A stretch of DNA of 64,000 nt from Calditrichota bacterium (GTDB lineage: Bacteria > Calditrichota > Calditrichia > Calditrichales > J004), in assembly GCA_013112635.1 (NCBI GenBank), contig JABFGF010000001.1, positions 62,001-126,000 on the forward strand. The letters are read 5' to 3'. A model generated the notes under the pieces. The model did not search any database, was not told the DNA's origin, and saw only the letters and a list, made by a program, of their open reading frames with translations. The position numbers and the translations under genes are program-made. Below are positions 35,168 to 45,048 of the stretch, piece by piece. Position 1 is the stretch's first letter. Each line of letters opens with the position of its first letter.

Positions 35168-35180
35168 ATTTTAGTTAGAT

Positions 35181-36434
35181 ATGAAACCAGAAATAACATT
35201 TCAGAAAAAAATAGAGCATCTTTTTCGACGAGAATATGTCAAAATTTGCGCATCCCTTAGCCACCGCTTTGGTATACAAAATATCCAGATCGTTGAAGAT
35301 TCGGTTCAGGATGCGCTTATAAAAGCCATGCAGGTTTGGGGCTATACAGATATTCCTGATAATCCTTCGGCCTGGTTATATAAAGTTGCCTCAAACAGGG
35401 CACTGGATATTTTAAGAAGAGAAAATAAAAGTAATACTTTTCCCGAATATCTCAATGACAGCTTAGTTGAAGAACCTTTTTCTGAAGATATTGATCAGGT
35501 TAATGATGATTTACTTAAAATGATTTTTACGACCTGCCATCCTGTTTTATCAACCCAGGAGCAAATCATGTTATCCCTAAAGTTACTTTGTGGGTTTAGT
35601 ATTGATGAAATTTCCAGGGCCTTGGTGAAGCAAAATGAAGCAGTAAAAAAATCACTGACCAGGGCGAAAGGAAAGTTTAGATCAATATCCAAAGGTTTTG
35701 AACTTCCTCAAGATGGTGAAGAACAAAAGGAAAGGTTAGAAGTTGTATTAAAGGTGTTATACCTCATGTTTACGGAGGGCTACAAAGCTACTTCAGGCCA
35801 AAATCTTATTAAAAGTGATGTGTGTGAAGAAGCTATCAGATTGACTTATATCTTATCAAATCATTCCCGGTACAACAGTCCACAAGTATTTGCATTATTG
35901 GCGTTGATGTGTTTTAATTATGCCCGGTTTTCCAGTAGGCAGGATCCGCAAATGCATCTTGTAACTTTGAAAGACCAGGATAGAAATAATTGGGATAAAA
36001 ATTATATAAACATGGGTGTTTGTTATTTAAGCATGTCTGCTAAAGGTTCTGATTTATCAAAATATCATTTGGAATCCGGTATTGCCAGTTTATACATCAT
36101 GCCTGAAAAATACAGTGAAACCAATTGGCCCGAGATATTACGTTTATATGATCTGCTTGTGGAGATCGATCCATCTTTGTCTGCTAAATTGAACAGAATT
36201 GTTGTACTCTCAAAAGTTAAAAACTGCAAAATTGCGCTGAATGAATTGAACTTGCTACACAAAAATTATCCAAAAATTGAAACACACCTTTTTTTTGCAA
36301 TTAGGGCAGAACTTGAACAAAGCTGTGCCCTGATTGAACATGCAATAAAATCTTTATACAAAGCCATTGAACTTGCACAGAACGAAATTGAAAAAAGATT
36401 TCTTGAAGCAAAATTGAAAACCGTTTTGAATTAA
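35181..36434 (+). CDS. ECF42-type RNA polymerase sigma factor
   Basis: This 417-residue sigma-70 family factor has region 2 (about 10-75: VEDSVQDALIKAMQVWGY, NPSAWLYKVASNRALDILRRE), region 4 (about 110-165: LKLLCGFSIDEISRALVKQNEAVKKSLTRAKG) and a long C-terminal TPR-like domain (about 190-417) with FTEGYKATSG at the boundary. This extension and the adjacent DGPF protein gene identify the ECF42 group, which lacks a classical anti-sigma factor. The signal and targets are not known from the sequence. It ends 6 bp from the convergent NagB/PIG-L gene. Confidence 0.93.
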   Translation: MKPEITFQKKIEHLFRREYVKICASLSHRFGIQNIQIVEDSVQDALIKAMQVWGYTDIPDNPSAWLYKVASNRALDILRRENKSNTFPEYLNDSLVEEPFSEDIDQVNDDLLKMIFTTCHPVLSTQEQIMLSLKLLCGFSIDEISRALVKQNEAVKKSLTRAKGKFRSISKGFELPQDGEEQKERLEVVLKVLYLMFTEGYKATSGQNLIKSDVCEEAIRLTYILSNHSRYNSPQVFALLALMCFNYARFSSRQDPQMHLVTLKDQDRNNWDKNYINMGVCYLSMSAKGSDLSKYHLESGIASLYIMPEKYSETNWPEILRLYDLLVEIDPSLSAKLNRIVVLSKVKNCKIALNELNLLHKNYPKIETHLFFAIRAELEQSCALIEHAIKSLYKAIELAQNEIEKRFLEAKLKTVLN

Positions 36435-36440
36435 AAAAAT

Positions 36441-38801
36441 CTACTTTGCATTTTCAGTAGTTTTTCTCAGTTCTAATGATTTCTCATAAAATTCTTTTAA
36501 ATCCATCATTTTCAGAAAAACAAAACCGCGTGTTGATCGAATCCTGGAATCCGGGTTTTGATAAAAATAATCACGGCCTAATAATTTTTTCATTGTTTGA
36601 TATTGCTCAACCTGTATTTTTTGTGCCAACCCGCTAAACGGACCGTCATATTCATAACTCGGAAAAGATGCTTCAGCCTGAGAACCAAATGAATTTAAAA
36701 AAGCATCATTCAAAATTGCCCGGGTATTGTGTGTTACAGGTACAAATAAATTTGCTTCACTCGGATGGTAGCGGTACCACACATTTCGATATCCCCAAAC
36801 TTTTATGTCACTTTTACCGCTTTCCTCTTCGTAGAGTTTTAATGCCTCTGCAACGGCCTGTAAAACTTTGTAATGTGTATCGGGGCCACTTCCTTCCGGA
36901 TCAAAAGCAACAGTAACAATGTCCGGTTTAATTTTTTTCAGGTTATTAAAAATTGGCATTACATCGCGTGTGATCGTTGGCTCTTCAGTAAAAATGTCAC
37001 CTTTATAAAATCCAAGTCGGGAATGGATGACTGATTTAGAACTGAATCCAAAATATCCCCACAATATATCTGCTTCCCATTCACGAGTCATGCCTTTTAA
37101 CTGCTGAATATAAGGTAAATCCTTTTTGCCCGGATATTGAGTTGAAAAATAATTCAGTAATTCATGAATTCTAAATTCCAAATTATCAAATGAGTCCTCT
37201 TCAAATATTTCAACTAGGTTTCTTAACAAGCGTCGTGCGCATCCTTCTTTCATATCAAACTTATTGTTGGCAGCAACGCCATCTAAATATTGGTAAACGT
37301 CCCGATCACGAAAAAGAGTATTTTGCGGGTCAAAATAGTTTTCTTTTAGTAGATATTTAAAATCACTGTTTTTTAGAAACTCCTGTGCATTTTTTACTTC
37401 CTTGTACATATAATCATTTGTAACCGCGTTAAAGCCGCTGGTTAGATAATTAAAATAGTGTGTATTACTTCCTTCACGCATAAGACGAACCAGAAAGGGC
37501 AGATAGCCAAGCATAATATCATCGTGGTGGGGTGCAGTATGGAAAAGAATTTTATTTTTGGGGAGGTCCATTGCATCATTTATTTGTTTTTTATAGATAG
37601 TTTCAACTTCCTTTGTCAGGGTTGAAAACTCTTTCTTGGTTTGGCTTAAAAGCAATTTTGCAGACCGTACAGACTGGAAATCAGTTTTGTCCAGATCAGC
37701 CAGCTTTTTATTTTTAAGTATTGCCAAATCTGAAATTATTTGTTGTGCATCTTGTTGATTTATTTTATCAGCTTTTGAGAGATAATAAAATCGTCTTTCA
37801 TTTAATAATTTTGCGGCCCCTTTGGTAATATAAAAACAAGAATTTTCTAGTTTTTGCAGAACAGATGCCGGCACCTGGTTTGACATTTCAGATTGGATGG
37901 CATCTTTTATGACCTTAGCCTTTGCTTCCCCAGCGGCAATAATAATCGCGGTTGATTTTGGATTACTCACAATTGTTTGTAGGCCAATCGTAATAACAAG
38001 GCGGTTTCTGGATACTTCAATTCCGCCCAAATCTGACGCCGCTGCGGCTTGCGTTTCATAATTTGTAGGGGTAAGGCGGGTAGTGGAAAAATGATCTGAG
38101 CCTTTTACGTTAAAGCCAATATGTCCATCCGGGCCGATACCACCAAGAAAAAAACCGATACCACCAAGCGATTGGATTTTCTTTTCGTAATCTGAACAAA
38201 ACTGGTCAACCGACTCTAATACTTTTTTCTGTTTTTCTTCTAGAACATTCTTTGGATAACGCGTTCTTAGTGATAAGTCTACTTTATGATCTGGCCATAT
38301 TTCATCAAGGTGGTGGTCTTCACTTAAACCAATTTTATTTGGATTTATTAGCATGGCTTTTTTGGGATCTAACCCAAAGCCTTTTAAATAAAATTTGTTA
38401 ACATAATAAAAGAAGCTATTATGCTGTGTTGAGTTAATGGGGTAGAATTCATCAATTTGTATAAAATGAAAACTTTTTAAATCCGGAAATTTGGCAGGAT
38501 CAATATTAAATTCTTCCAGAATTGATTGCACTTTTTTAGTTTTCCAGTTTTCTAAAAAGTAGTTTACCCATTTTATAAAATGCTCAGGGGTTTTTCCCGT
38601 TGGCAGTGAAATAGTCCAACCCGGGTTTTTTTGTGCCCATTCAATAAACCTGAGAGCTACAAGTTTTCCAAGTGCAGGAAAATTATCAACGATAATTGTT
38701 TTTAGTTTTTCTGTTGGAGGATAGATTATCCCCATGTCACTTTTTTGTAAAATGGTTTGTTCGGTTTCCGAATTAACTATGTATTTTTTTTTCGTTTTCA
38801 T
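36441..38801 (-). CDS. NagB-PIG-L fusion (glucosamine-6-phosphate deaminase-like)
   Basis: This protein has about 786 residues, counted from the ATG at 38801 (AAGG upstream); an earlier ATG at 38864 adds 21 hydrophobic residues. The N-terminal half (about 20-350) is NagB-like: SLPTGKTPEHF, IQIDEFYPI, GGIGPDGHIGFNVKG. After a helical linker, a PIG-L (LmbE) deacetylase domain starts near residue 430 with TAPHHDDIMLGYLP and includes AFDPEGSGPDTHYKVLQ. The fusion of a sugar-phosphate isomerase with a zinc N-deacetylase would couple deacetylation and deamination of amino sugars, as seen in Bacteroidetes. Catalytic residues look intact. Confidence 0.92.
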   Translation of the reverse strand: MKTKKKYIVNSETEQTILQKSDMGIIYPPTEKLKTIIVDNFPALGKLVALRFIEWAQKNPGWTISLPTGKTPEHFIKWVNYFLENWKTKKVQSILEEFNIDPAKFPDLKSFHFIQIDEFYPINSTQHNSFFYYVNKFYLKGFGLDPKKAMLINPNKIGLSEDHHLDEIWPDHKVDLSLRTRYPKNVLEEKQKKVLESVDQFCSDYEKKIQSLGGIGFFLGGIGPDGHIGFNVKGSDHFSTTRLTPTNYETQAAAASDLGGIEVSRNRLVITIGLQTIVSNPKSTAIIIAAGEAKAKVIKDAIQSEMSNQVPASVLQKLENSCFYITKGAAKLLNERRFYYLSKADKINQQDAQQIISDLAILKNKKLADLDKTDFQSVRSAKLLLSQTKKEFSTLTKEVETIYKKQINDAMDLPKNKILFHTAPHHDDIMLGYLPFLVRLMREGSNTHYFNYLTSGFNAVTNDYMYKEVKNAQEFLKNSDFKYLLKENYFDPQNTLFRDRDVYQYLDGVAANNKFDMKEGCARRLLRNLVEIFEEDSFDNLEFRIHELLNYFSTQYPGKKDLPYIQQLKGMTREWEADILWGYFGFSSKSVIHSRLGFYKGDIFTEEPTITRDVMPIFNNLKKIKPDIVTVAFDPEGSGPDTHYKVLQAVAEALKLYEEESGKSDIKVWGYRNVWYRYHPSEANLFVPVTHNTRAILNDAFLNSFGSQAEASFPSYEYDGPFSGLAQKIQVEQYQTMKKLLGRDYFYQNPDSRIRSTRGFVFLKMMDLKEFYEKSLELRKTTENAK

Positions 38802-39085
38802 AAATAAAACCTTATTATGTTTTTTTGGGATGGCTAAAATTACGAAAAAAAAATCATTCAACAAATATTTGATTAAAAAAAATATTTTTCGTTATATTTT
38901 AACTTCGGGATGATAACTATGGTTTTATTGGATTTTTTGCGTCTTTTTAAGCATTGAAGATTCTTGTGACAATTATCAAGTTTTTCTTGCTTTTAACCAA
39001 TGAAGTTCAGATATTTCAGCGTCCCCATACGACTTAATGATCAAATAAAAACAATTTACTCAATAAATAAACAGGAGGTCAGTAA

Positions 39086-39361
39086 ATGACTAAGCAAGAA
39101 CTAGTTTCTAAATGTGCCGAAGATGCAGGTATTTCAAAAAAAGCAGCGGAAGATGCTTTAAATTCTTTCATGGGTTCTGTTAAAGGCGCCTTAAGCTCAG
39201 GTGGAAGCGTTAGCCTGGTTGGCTTTGGTACTTTTGGTGTTTCCGAAAGAGCAGCCCGTACAGGTCGTAACCCTCAAACAGGTGCAGAAATTCAGATTGC
39301 TGCCCGCAAAGTTCCTACTTTTAAAGCAGGTAAAGGTTTAAAAGACGCTGTTAATAACTAA
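39086..39361 (+). CDS. HU-family DNA-binding protein
   Basis: This 91-residue protein of the HU/IHF family has the N-terminal helices [20 protein letters not shown], the beta-saddle [25 protein letters not shown] with the flexible DNA-binding arm, and [18 protein letters not shown]. The GRNPQTG arm and the length are standard. An AGGAGG ribosome site sits 6 nt upstream and a strong terminator follows, so it is a monocistronic, highly expressed nucleoid protein. Confidence 0.97.
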   Translation: MTKQELVSKCAEDAGISKKAAEDALNSFMGSVKGALSSGGSVSLVGFGTFGVSERAARTGRNPQTGAEIQIAARKVPTFKAGKGLKDAVNN

Positions 39362-39378
39362 CAAGTCTGACCAAGTTT

Positions 39379-39414
39379 AAAGGCGGAGAGGTATTTCTTT
39401 TCCGCCTTTTTTTA
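39379..39414 (+). terminator. Rho-independent terminator after HU
   Basis: A 9-bp perfect stem (39379-39387 with 39401-39409) with a 13-nt loop is followed by a T-run. It ends the HU gene. Confidence 0.93.
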
Positions 39415-39446
39415 TTTTCTAAATATACTACTATGGATTTAGTTTT

Positions 39447-40931
39447 ATGCTAATTCGAAAATTCTTGTTCGTTCTACTTGTTTTTTCGCTTCTATCTTGT
39501 AAGCCCAATTTTAAAACTACATCACATTCTCCAAAAGAAAACCTGATTTCCCAAATTAAGTATTTAATAAATGACCCCGTGCTTGCAAATGCTCAGATTG
39601 GTATTTTTATTGAATCAATTTCTGATAATTCTGTTTTATTCAAGCAAGATGAATATAAACTTTTTGTACCTGCTTCAAATCAAAAGCTGTATACAACAGC
39701 AGTGGCTCTCGAAAAACTTGGAGCAGACTATAAATACGAAACCCGTTTTTTTACAACTGGGGAAATCCAGGATAGCTCATTAAATGGAGATTTATTTGTT
39801 GTCGGAAGAGGCGATCCCTCCATTTCTGGCAGATTTAAGGAAAAAGATATATTAGCACATTTTAAGGATTGGGCGGATTCTTTAAAAGCAAAAGGAATTA
39901 ACACAATTAATGGTGCTTTAATTGGCAATGATACATTTTTTAAGGGCCACAAACTTGGCTATGGTTGGAATTGGGATGATGAACCATATTGGTATTCGGC
40001 ACAAATTGGGGCTTTGTCATTTAATGAAAATTGTATTGATTTGGAAATAACGCCTGGAGAAAAAGAAGGTGAATTGATTAAGGTTAAAACCAATCCCATT
40101 ACAGATTATGTTATAATTGAAAACAACGCTATAACGGCGGCGAAAGATTCTTTATCGACTTTAAGTATTGGGCGGGCCCGCGGAAAAAATAGAATTGAGA
40201 TAAAAGGTAGATTACCGTTTGCTTCAAGTCTGGAAAAAAAATCAATAACAATTGAAAAACCCGCTTTATGGTTTTTAGATACATTTATCAAAGTGCTGAA
40301 TGAACAGGGTATAGAGGTCAAAAATGGTTACAAATTAAATACGGCGCGAGTAGATTTCGAAACTAATAAAAAAGCGCTGTTTACGCATTTTTCACCTGAA
40401 ATGTCAGAACTTGTTAAAGTTGTGAATAAAGGCAGCCATAATTTTTATGCTGAACAGGTTTTTAAAACTCTAGGCGCAGAAATAAAGAAAAAAGGTACGG
40501 CAAAAGAATCATCCAAAGTTATTATGGATTGGTTGAATAGTAATGCCGTAACGGACGCCCACGCAATCATTGTAGATGGTTCTGGGTTATCCAGAATGAA
40601 CCTTGTAAGCCCATATTCTACTGCAACTCTTTTAAAAGAAATGTACCATAGTGAGAATTTTGAGCCTTTCTACTATTCACTCCCCATTGCAGGTGTGGAT
40701 GGAACTTTAAAGAGACGGATGAAAAATAGTGTGGCACAAAATGTTGTCCGCGCAAAAACAGGCTATGTTCGTTATATGCGCAGCCTTTCAGGATATACAA
40801 AAGACCGGTCCGGAAATGACTATCTCTTTGTAATTATGTTAAATTATTATTCTGTTCCAACAGCTTATGTAAATAAATTGCAGGATAAAATTGCAATTTT
40901 GCTTACAGAATTTAATCCACAGAAAAACTAA
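39447..40931 (+). CDS. dacB: PBP4-type D-alanyl-D-alanine carboxypeptidase lipoprotein
   Basis: This 494-residue class C penicillin-binding protein (peptidase family S13) has a lipobox LLSC (Cys18), the SXXK motif SNQK at residues 77-80 (VPASNQKLYTTAVALEKLG), the second motif in DGSGLSRMNLVSP, and KTG in RAKTGYVRYM. The insertion between SXXK and SXN is typical of PBP4. It trims peptidoglycan pentapeptides or cleaves cross-links. The asparaginase gene follows by 20 bp. The role is standard cell-wall maintenance. Confidence 0.95.
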   Translation: MLIRKFLFVLLVFSLLSCKPNFKTTSHSPKENLISQIKYLINDPVLANAQIGIFIESISDNSVLFKQDEYKLFVPASNQKLYTTAVALEKLGADYKYETRFFTTGEIQDSSLNGDLFVVGRGDPSISGRFKEKDILAHFKDWADSLKAKGINTINGALIGNDTFFKGHKLGYGWNWDDEPYWYSAQIGALSFNENCIDLEITPGEKEGELIKVKTNPITDYVIIENNAITAAKDSLSTLSIGRARGKNRIEIKGRLPFASSLEKKSITIEKPALWFLDTFIKVLNEQGIEVKNGYKLNTARVDFETNKKALFTHFSPEMSELVKVVNKGSHNFYAEQVFKTLGAEIKKKGTAKESSKVIMDWLNSNAVTDAHAIIVDGSGLSRMNLVSPYSTATLLKEMYHSENFEPFYYSLPIAGVDGTLKRRMKNSVAQNVVRAKTGYVRYMRSLSGYTKDRSGNDYLFVIMLNYYSVPTAYVNKLQDKIAILLTEFNPQKN

Positions 40932-40951
40932 TCTATCAAATGGAGTAGCCA

Positions 40952-41998
40952 ATGAAACGTAGATCATTTTTAAAGGCTGGAGCAATTGGCCTTGGTTCTT
41001 CTCTATTAACTAATGTTAAACCTGCTGCTGCAAGTCTTTTGGGTCAAACTTCTGGAGGGAAGGAACCTTTAGTTGTCTCAAGTTACAATGGTATACCCGC
41101 AACAGAAAAAGCTATGGATATGATTAAAAATGGATCGGATGCAATTGATGCGGTGATTGCCGGAGTAAATATTGTTGAAGAAGATCCAAATGATATGTCC
41201 GTGGGTTATGGTGGATTACCAAATGAAGAAGGGGTTGTTGAACTTGATTCATGTTGTATGCATGGCCCTACTCATAATGCTGGCGCCGTTGCATCAATTC
41301 AAAATATTAAAACTCCATCAAAGATTGCAAAGCTGGTAATGGATAGAACCGATCACGTTTTACTTGTTGGGGCAGGTGCTTTAAAATTTGCAAGAGCTCA
41401 TGGTTTTAAAGAAGAAAATTTACTTACAGAACAGGCACGAAAAGTTTGGTTGAAATGGAAAGAAAACAGGGATAAAAATGATGACTGGTATCCACCCGAA
41501 ATGTACGAAAAAGCAAGGTCGGCAACGGAGATCCCATTTACATACGGAACAATTACATGCTTGGGGTTGGACTTAAATAATAATATTTCCGGCGTGACAA
41601 CTACCAGCGGTTTAAGTTACAAAATACCTGGGCGGGTGGGAGATAGCCCTATTATTGGAGCAGGGCTTTATGTTGATAATAATGTCGGGGCATGCGGATC
41701 AACCGGCCGGGGCGAAGAGAACCTGAAGAATTTAACTTGTTTTTTAGTTGTTGAATTTATGCGTCAGGGGATGTCTCCGGAAGAGGCTTGTAAAGCAGGC
41801 GTTAAACGAATCATTCAAAATGCTTTTCATAAAAGTCTGGTCAAAGAAAATGGTCTTCCAAACTTCAATATTCGTTTTTATGCATTAAACAAAAATGGCG
41901 ACTTTGGCAGCGCCAGTATTTACGGACCTGGAACTTATGCAGTCCATGACGGGAAGGAAAACAAAGTTCGTGACGGGCATTATTTATATGAGTGGTAG
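40952..41998 (+). CDS. N4-(beta-N-acetylglucosaminyl)-L-asparaginase (T2 family)
   Basis: This 348-residue Ntn-hydrolase has a twin-arginine-like signal (MKRRSFLKAGAIGLG). The self-processing site is YGTITCLGLD, where Thr is expected to become the nucleophile of the small subunit, followed by SGVTTTSGLSYKIPGRVGDSP and GAGLYVDNNVGACGSTGRGEE. These fit the glycosylasparaginase branch of family T2. The residue before the Thr is Gly instead of the more familiar Asp, which I recall is common in this branch. It would remove GlcNAc-linked Asn or cleave isoaspartyl bonds in the periplasm. Confidence 0.93.
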   Translation: MKRRSFLKAGAIGLGSSLLTNVKPAAASLLGQTSGGKEPLVVSSYNGIPATEKAMDMIKNGSDAIDAVIAGVNIVEEDPNDMSVGYGGLPNEEGVVELDSCCMHGPTHNAGAVASIQNIKTPSKIAKLVMDRTDHVLLVGAGALKFARAHGFKEENLLTEQARKVWLKWKENRDKNDDWYPPEMYEKARSATEIPFTYGTITCLGLDLNNNISGVTTTSGLSYKIPGRVGDSPIIGAGLYVDNNVGACGSTGRGEENLKNLTCFLVVEFMRQGMSPEEACKAGVKRIIQNAFHKSLVKENGLPNFNIRFYALNKNGDFGSASIYGPGTYAVHDGKENKVRDGHYLYEW

Positions 41999-42009
41999 TT
42001 TTTTAAATA

Positions 42010-43038
42010 ATGAATAAAAACCAAATATTCCTCAGGATAACAGCAATCTGGGCATTAAGTGAATCAGCATTAGGCGGGATTCTTCATGCTGTAAAAATCC
42101 CCTTAACAGGCTTGTTTATAGGTGGGAGTGCTGTAGTTTTACTTACATTGATGGCATATTTGGGCGCTGAAAAAAAAGATTTTCTAAAAGCATTTTTACT
42201 CGTCTTAATTGTAAAAGCGGTTGTCAGTCCACACACTCCTCCAACTGCTTACCTTGCTGTTTCTTTTCAGGCTTTCCTGGCAATATTTCTGTTTGGTTTT
42301 ATCAGGATTAAATCAATTGCAGCAATGCTATTGTCAGTTTTCTCATTAGTAGAATCCGGCTTTCAGAAACTATTAGTTTTAACACTTATTTTTGGGCAAA
42401 ACCTTTGGGACTCGATTAACATTTTTGCAAGTTTTATTGTAATGCAATTTATGCAAAATAATGAAGAAATCAGTTCTGTAAATTTAAGCCTTGTTTTAAT
42501 CACAGGTTATCTAATTATTCACCTCATTGCCGGGCTTTTGATTGGGGGCTGGGCTTCTACTTTTTCTAAGACAATCTTTAATAAATTAAACAGCCAAGGT
42601 AAGACAGAATATTTTTTACAATCATATATAAATATTGAGCAACCTCTTAAGAAGAAAAAGCGCGTACGTTTTGCATACCTTGTTTTCCCACTTGCAGTTG
42701 TGATAATGGTACTTTCTTATATTATGCCCGTTTTTGATAGAAATGTAGGGCTATCTGCTTTGGCAATGGTTGTTCGCGCCACTGTTATTTTAATCTTTTG
42801 GTATTATATTTTAGGCCCTTATGTAAAACGAATATTGCTTAATTTTTTGCAAAAAAAGAAAAATAAATATAATTCTGATATTGAAGAAATATTTGTACTT
42901 TTTCCAACACTAAAACAGATTGTTGCTTCTGAATGGAAAATTTATCAACAAAATAAACCTCAGATCTCCTTTAGGGATTTTTTAGAAAACATTTTTTTGA
43001 TAGCGCTGACTATAGAATTGGAAAAAGAACCATCTTGA
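42010..43038 (+). CDS. Multi-pass membrane protein, unknown
   Basis: This 342-residue protein has about seven transmembrane helices: about 8-28, 35-55, 62-80, 88-108, 115-140, 157-180 and 222-245, with another near 260-278. The first helices contain ALSESALGGILHA and TGLFIGGSAVVLL, reminiscent of ECF-transporter S components or small-metabolite transporters but without a confident match. The C-terminal 65 residues are soluble. It lies 11 bp after the asparaginase gene, so it may be co-transcribed. No function is claimed. Confidence 0.65.
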   Translation: MNKNQIFLRITAIWALSESALGGILHAVKIPLTGLFIGGSAVVLLTLMAYLGAEKKDFLKAFLLVLIVKAVVSPHTPPTAYLAVSFQAFLAIFLFGFIRIKSIAAMLLSVFSLVESGFQKLLVLTLIFGQNLWDSINIFASFIVMQFMQNNEEISSVNLSLVLITGYLIIHLIAGLLIGGWASTFSKTIFNKLNSQGKTEYFLQSYINIEQPLKKKKRVRFAYLVFPLAVVIMVLSYIMPVFDRNVGLSALAMVVRATVILIFWYYILGPYVKRILLNFLQKKKNKYNSDIEEIFVLFPTLKQIVASEWKIYQQNKPQISFRDFLENIFLIALTIELEKEPS

Positions 43039-43203
43039 ATGTTGTTTATAATGTTCATGTTGTTTGCAAAATATTCTCTGTCATATTATAAATCCGTGAT
43101 AATTTGATATTATTTTTTCTGAATTTAGTGATAACTCACTTCGTTGAAGCTGGTATATTACAATATCTTATATAAAAATATCAATCAATTGGAGGTCGTT
43201 AAA

Positions 43204-43758
43204 ATGTTGGAGTTGTATAATAAGTTCAGAGATTCTCTCAGTTTATTAGAGGATGTGGCGCCATTACTATTTCGGTTTTTACTTGCATACGTTTTTTATG
43301 TAACCGGGATGATGAAGTTTAATAATTTTGAAGGAATTGTCTACTGGTTTGAACATGGCTTAAATCTGCCATTCCCAACACTAAATGCATTTATGGCAAC
43401 AGCGACCGAAGTAGCAGGATTTGTTCTTTTGTTCCTTGGGTTGGGTACACGCCTTATTTCAATTCCTTTATTTTTTGTTATGATAGTTGCAATGGTAACC
43501 GTACATATGGATAATGGATGGTTAGTAATTGGTAGCAGCGATTTGAATCCGGAAATTGCCAGCCGCTTATCAGCTGCTAAGGATATTTTAAAAGAATATG
43601 GCAATTACGATTGGCTTACTGAAAAAGGTAGTTTTGTGATTTTACAGAATGGTATTGAAAATGTTGTAACTTATATGGCAATGCTTCTTTCGCTGATAGT
43701 TAAAGGTCCGGGCAAAATAAGCCTGGATGCGTTACTTGAAGCCAAATTGAACAAGTAA
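43204..43758 (+). CDS. DoxX-family membrane protein
   Basis: This protein has about 184 residues, counted from ATG 43204, which has GGAGG 8 nt upstream (an in-frame TTG at 43144 lacks one). It has four transmembrane helices (about 20-38, 60-80, 88-105 and 150-168), with LLFRFLLAYVFYVTGMMKF and FMATATEVAGFVLLFLGLGTRL typical of DoxX. DoxX-like proteins work with redox partners at the membrane; the partner is not evident. A terminator follows. Confidence 0.9.
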   Translation: MLELYNKFRDSLSLLEDVAPLLFRFLLAYVFYVTGMMKFNNFEGIVYWFEHGLNLPFPTLNAFMATATEVAGFVLLFLGLGTRLISIPLFFVMIVAMVTVHMDNGWLVIGSSDLNPEIASRLSAAKDILKEYGNYDWLTEKGSFVILQNGIENVVTYMAMLLSLIVKGPGKISLDALLEAKLNK

Positions 43759-43783
43759 CTGTTTGAGGGGGATTAAGTAAGAC

Positions 43784-43811
43784 AGGCGTCCAATTGGGCG
43801 CCTTTTTTTTA
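43784..43811 (+). terminator. Rho-independent terminator
   Basis: An 8-bp stem (43784-43791 with 43796-43803, one G-T) around AATT precedes a run of T, ending the DoxX gene. On the minus strand it can also end the converging MFS gene. Confidence 0.9.
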
Positions 43812-43818
43812 CCCAGTT

Positions 43819-45048
43819 TCAATCTGCCATCGTTTCTATTTTTTCAAAATTTTCTTTTTTTATCATTTTGTCAATTATAAAAAGACCTGGTATAACAACT
43901 ATACCAATTGCCATAATTAACCACCACAAGAATTCTGGGCCCAGGTTTTTGTACATCCACGATCCAAGAAGCGGACCTATAACAAAGGATAATGAAAATG
44001 AAAAAGTGAACATTCCCATATAGCTTCCGCGGTTCTGATCATTTGCCCGGTTTGCAATAAACGAGGTTATGAAAGGGAATGCCAGCATTTCGCCCGTAGT
44101 CCAAATCAGAATAGTAAAAACTATATATGTTATAGAACTATAAAACATTATTGCTCCAAACCCGAAACAAAGCAGCAGGAGACCAACACCAATTACAGCA
44201 ATATTATTTAATCGCTCAAACTTATGGACCAAAGGCATTTCAAATAACACAATTACAAAAGCGTTAAATGCAAGAAGCAAACCAATGGTGTCTTCATTAA
44301 AATTGTAAAATTCTTTTATAAACAATGGCCATGTGTTAAATAGCTGATTAAAAACAAATCCCGTAAATATCATAATAACAAGAAGTTGAATAAATATTAC
44401 ATCCTTAAAAGGAGATATTTTTTTTATTTCAGCTTTTCCTGGTTCTTTATGGTGATCAAGCTTTGGCTCGTGATAAAAAAACAACAGAAAAAAGGAAGCG
44501 GCAATACACGTCAAACCCTCAAACCAGAAAATATAAGAGTAGTCATATAGTGCTAAAAATCCACCAACAGCAGGCCCAATTGAAACACCGAGGTTAATAG
44601 CCAAGCGAATTAAAGCAAAGCCGCGAGCCCGGTTTTCCGGTTTACAGGAAAGGGCAATAGCAGTCATAACAGCTGGCCTAAATGATTCTGCAATAATTGC
44701 CAGAAAAAATAAAGAAATACTTAAGTAAACCTTTCCTTCTACATAAGACAGAACGATGTAGCCAAGGCCACCAACAAATAAACTGAAAAGCTGAACAAAC
44801 TTTGTTCCGAATTTGTCACTAAACCAACCACCAGCAAAAGCACCGACCATTGCACCCATTCCATAAAAACTTATAACCAATCCCGCATCTTCCAGTGCAT
44901 AATTCAAATCCTTGGTGAGATAGAGCATCAAGAAGAAAATAACCATTGTCCCAGTGCGATTTATCAGCATGGCAAAAGTTAGAATCCAGGCATTTTTTGA
45001 TAACCCTGAAAAAGAAGATTTATAGTGGGCAAATATATTATTAAGCAT
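43819..45048 (-). CDS. Major facilitator superfamily transporter
   Basis: This 409-residue protein has about twelve transmembrane helices, the loop 2-3 MFS signature GGWFSDKFGTK (about residues 75-85), and a second-half loop VHKFERLNN. The arrangement resembles MdtH/MdtG-like multidrug exporters. Export of a small molecule is likely but the substrate is unknown. It stands alone, with a 353-bp gap upstream before the next gene on +. Confidence 0.92.
   Translation of the reverse strand: MLNNIFAHYKSSFSGLSKNAWILTFAMLINRTGTMVIFFLMLYLTKDLNYALEDAGLVISFYGMGAMVGAFAGGWFSDKFGTKFVQLFSLFVGGLGYIVLSYVEGKVYLSISLFFLAIIAESFRPAVMTAIALSCKPENRARGFALIRLAINLGVSIGPAVGGFLALYDYSYIFWFEGLTCIAASFFLLFFYHEPKLDHHKEPGKAEIKKISPFKDVIFIQLLVIMIFTGFVFNQLFNTWPLFIKEFYNFNEDTIGLLLAFNAFVIVLFEMPLVHKFERLNNIAVIGVGLLLLCFGFGAIMFYSSITYIVFTILIWTTGEMLAFPFITSFIANRANDQNRGSYMGMFTFSFSLSFVIGPLLGSWMYKNLGPEFLWWLIMAIGIVVIPGLFIIDKMIKKENFEKIETMAD

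Noticed and set aside
36434-36441. Overlap or frameshift between the ECF sigma and NagB/PIG-L genes
   Set aside because: The genes converge and end 6 bp apart, without shared coding sequence.
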